From Spirochaetota bacterium (GTDB lineage: Bacteria; Spirochaetota; Spirochaetia; Treponematales; Rectinemataceae): a DNA stretch of 8,352 bases. The notes below the pieces were generated by a model, which was given only the letters and a program-made list of their open reading frames with translations, was not told the DNA's origin and did no database searches. Made by a program: the position numbers and the translations under genes. Positions 7,029-8,352 of the stretch are shown piece by piece. The first letter of the stretch is position 1, and the number at the start of each line of letters is the position of its first letter. The stretch lies in the NCBI GenBank assembly GCA_023421875.1, contig JAEZSM010000014.1, forward strand, positions 1 through 8,352, given 5' to 3'.

Positions 7029-7997
7029 TCACTCCTCCTTTGATTCCCAACCAGCAGCTTCCGGCTTTAAAAAATCGTTCCGGCTACCTAAGGCCGGCTG
7101 GCTGGCAAGTAGCTGTTCGGCGGTTATTTTCATGTCGTAATACGTTGAAAACGAAAACGCCTTTTCCCTGAACCGGGCAAAATATCCATCGTACGCACCC
7201 TCAGGTAAGGACAGGAATCCGCGCTCGACAGAAAATAAAAAAGGCCCCCCTTTTTGTGGAAGCCTGAAAGAAAAACCTGGCGTGGAACCGTAGATCCAGT
7301 CTGTCGAACCCAGCCTGGTCTCTTCCAGCACCAGCCGGTCTTGGATCGTCCTGCCGAGCGAAAAATTTGCCGGGGGCTTGCCGGACAAAGCAAGAGAGAG
7401 CGAACCGGCGAGCGTTTCGAGCTCCACCGAAGGACCGATGGAGGAAATATTGGCTGCCCTGGCCGGTACCGAGGGCAGAGAATGGTCGTCTTCGGTGGCA
7501 ATGCCCCCGAGGGAAGCCTCGAGGGCTCCGAGGTCGCTGGAGACCAGCAAGGTTCCGTGGTGGAGCACCCTGTGCCTGCCAAAACGCCGGGCTGTTCCCG
7601 AAACCTTGTTGCCGGGATTGTCGCTCGACGGGCTGCAGTAGAGCCCCCCCCGTTCGCCGGGTTCCACCGGATACCCGCTATCGCAGAGCGCCCCCGCCAT
7701 CAGGGCCAGCTCTCCTTCCTTATCGTGCGTCTCTCTCGGCACAATGAAAGACCAGTTCAGATTGCCCCGGTCATGATAGACCGTGCCGCCCCCGGAATCG
7801 CGACGGTAGACGGGCAGCTGCGAATGAGCGTTGACTTCCTTCCAGGGGTTTTGGTTTCGTCCAATCACGAGACAGGCTTCGTTCGTGTACAAGAGAAGGA
7901 GGATGTCATCCCCTTCCCAGGCATCGATCATTGCCGATTCCAGGGCGAGATGCTCAAGGGGTGAATACCCCGGAAGGACGAAACTCTCGATCTTCAT
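7029..7997 (-). CDS. lplA: Lipoate-protein ligase A
   Basis: Activates free lipoate with ATP to lipoyl-AMP and attaches it to lipoyl domains such as that of the E2 encoded downstream; cytoplasmic. The 322-aa protein has the catalytic domain (about 1-220) with RRDSGGGTVYHD (65-76, the lipoate/ATP pocket), GNLNWSF (78-84), NKVSGTARR (130-138, catalytic-type Lys131), HHGTLL (146-151) and VPARAANISS (177-186). It also has a C-terminal accessory domain beginning near DWIYGSTPGFSF (233-244), as in E. coli-type LplA. Both halves are present, so it should catalyse both steps alone, and the accessory domain separates it from LipM/LipB-type transferases. The ATG has no Shine-Dalgarno; instead a promoter -10 lies only 9 nt upstream, suggesting a leaderless message. 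It opens the PDH operon, which ties lipoate salvage to the complex that needs it. No lipA or lipB is in view. Confidence 0.93.
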   Translation of the reverse strand: MKIESFVLPGYSPLEHLALESAMIDAWEGDDILLLLYTNEACLVIGRNQNPWKEVNAHSQLPVYRRDSGGGTVYHDRGNLNWSFIVPRETHDKEGELALMAGALCDSGYPVEPGERGGLYCSPSSDNPGNKVSGTARRFGRHRVLHHGTLLVSSDLGALEASLGGIATEDDHSLPSVPARAANISSIGPSVELETLAGSLSLALSGKPPANFSLGRTIQDRLVLEETRLGSTDWIYGSTPGFSFRLPQKGGPFLFSVERGFLSLPEGAYDGYFARFREKAFSFSTYYDMKITAEQLLASQPALGSRNDFLKPEAAGWESKEE

Positions 7998-8006
7998 TTT
8001 ATATAT

Positions 8007-8034
8007 AATATATCGAATATTGCCTCTTAGGCAA
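8007..8034 (-). promoter_or_regulatory. Promoter of the lplA-PDH operon, probably leaderless
   Basis: On the minus strand -35 TTGCCT (8034-8029, 4 of 6 consensus) and -10 TATATT (8012-8007, 5 of 6) are separated by 16 nt. The lplA ATG begins 9 nt after the -10, so the usual start point would leave only about 2-4 nt of 5' leader. No SD is present there, in agreement. The gap is markedly AT-rich against its GC-rich surroundings. Confidence 0.6.
8020..8034 (-). promoter_or_regulatory. Dyad overlapping the -35, candidate operator
   Basis: A perfect inverted repeat, TTGCCT-AAG-AGGCAA, with 6-bp arms and a 3-bp centre. It extends outwards imperfectly as AT on the left and AT on the right after one mismatch. 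The left arm is the -35 hexamer itself and the right arm lies in the spacer, so a bound protein would block RNA polymerase. It could alternatively fold as a short hairpin after the Nudix gene, but no run of T follows, so an intrinsic terminator is less likely. The regulator is unknown; the arms do not match Rex or FNR consensus sites. Confidence 0.4.
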
Positions 8035-8053
8035 AATCGACTATCGGTGGTCT

Positions 8054-8352
8054 TTAGTCCGAGTAGCCCCTGTAGCGCATGTAGAAGAAAAGGGAGGCTG
8101 TCATGAGGGCATGGCCGTAGTCCTCAGCCCCGATCATGTCGATGGCTTCCCGTTCGGGAACAAGGAGGATCTCGATTTCTTCGTTCTCGTCCAACGCCTG
8201 GTCGCCTTCAAGATAGCAGCCTTCGGCGATAAATGCGTGAAAGGTATTAGTCATGAAAGCGGGGTTGGGGGAGAGATCCCCCAGGGGAAGTATCATTTCG
8301 GCCCTGTAGCCGGTTTCTTCCAGCAATTCCCGGGCTATCGCCCGGACTGGGT
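8054..8352 (-). CDS. Nudix hydrolase, ADP-ribose pyrophosphatase-like (partial, C-terminal part)
   Basis: Nudix enzymes hydrolyse nucleoside diphosphate linked compounds such as ADP-ribose. Only about 98 codons are in the window; the frame is open to the window edge, so the start and N-terminus lie beyond position 8352. The visible part begins just before the second half of the Nudix box, RELLEETGY (R-E-x-x-E-E-x-G, the Mg2+-binding Glu residues), followed by the family-like SPNPAFMTNTFHAFIAEG block and NEEIEILLV, as in the ADP-ribose pyrophosphatase group. The TTG codon at 8326-8324 lies inside the Nudix box (Leu), so it is not a real start. Downstream, 56 nt separate it from lplA, which has its own promoter, so it is probably a separate unit on the same strand. 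The exact substrate cannot be decided from this fragment. Confidence 0.85.
   Translation of the reverse strand, partial: PVRAIARELLEETGYRAEMILPLGDLSPNPAFMTNTFHAFIAEGCYLEGDQALDENEEIEILLVPEREAIDMIGAEDYGHALMTASLFFYMRYRGYSD

Overview
All recognisable genes in this 8.35 kb window lie on the minus strand, so transcription reads from high to low coordinates. Codon use is GC-rich and gene packing is tight. The window looks like ordinary bacterial chromosome, with no mobile-element, rRNA, tRNA or CRISPR signal. The deacetylase plus bactofilin and the PDH set plus a stand-alone lipoate ligase would suit a Gram-negative such as a free-living spirochaete (Treponematales-like). That placement is inference from gene content only and is weak.

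Layout in the direction of transcription: (1) 8352-8054, the C-terminal part of a Nudix hydrolase that runs in from beyond the window. (2) A 56-nt AT-rich gap with a good sigma70-type promoter, whose -35 is one arm of a 6-bp dyad. (3) 7997-4596 and on to 3228, a compact five-gene block: lplA-like lipoate-protein ligase, a small FMN split-barrel (PNPOx-like) protein, pyruvate dehydrogenase E1 alpha, E1 beta, and E2. Neighbouring genes in this block are 15 nt apart or less, and several are adjacent or overlap. (4) A 98-nt gap holding a perfect TATAAT box. (5) lpdA (E3), followed 24 nt later by a membrane-anchored polysaccharide deacetylase and, after about 100 nt, a bactofilin.

Together the genes form an almost self-contained pyruvate-to-acetyl-CoA module. 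LplA attaches scavenged lipoate to the single lipoyl domain of E2. E1 alpha/beta decarboxylates pyruvate on ThDP, E2 transfers the acetyl group to CoA, and E3 reoxidises the dihydrolipoyl arm with NAD+. No lipoate synthesis genes (lipA/lipB) are visible here. The two downstream genes, deacetylase and bactofilin, concern the cell wall and cell shape. They probably share read-through transcription with lpdA.

The least expected points are the FMN-type protein translationally embedded between lplA and pdhA, the predicted leaderless lplA message under a promoter with a dyad, the separate lpdA promoter, and start-site corrections for bactofilin, pdhA and the PNPOx-like gene. I see no convincing wholly new system. 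The PNPOx-like gene is the best candidate for an undescribed role.
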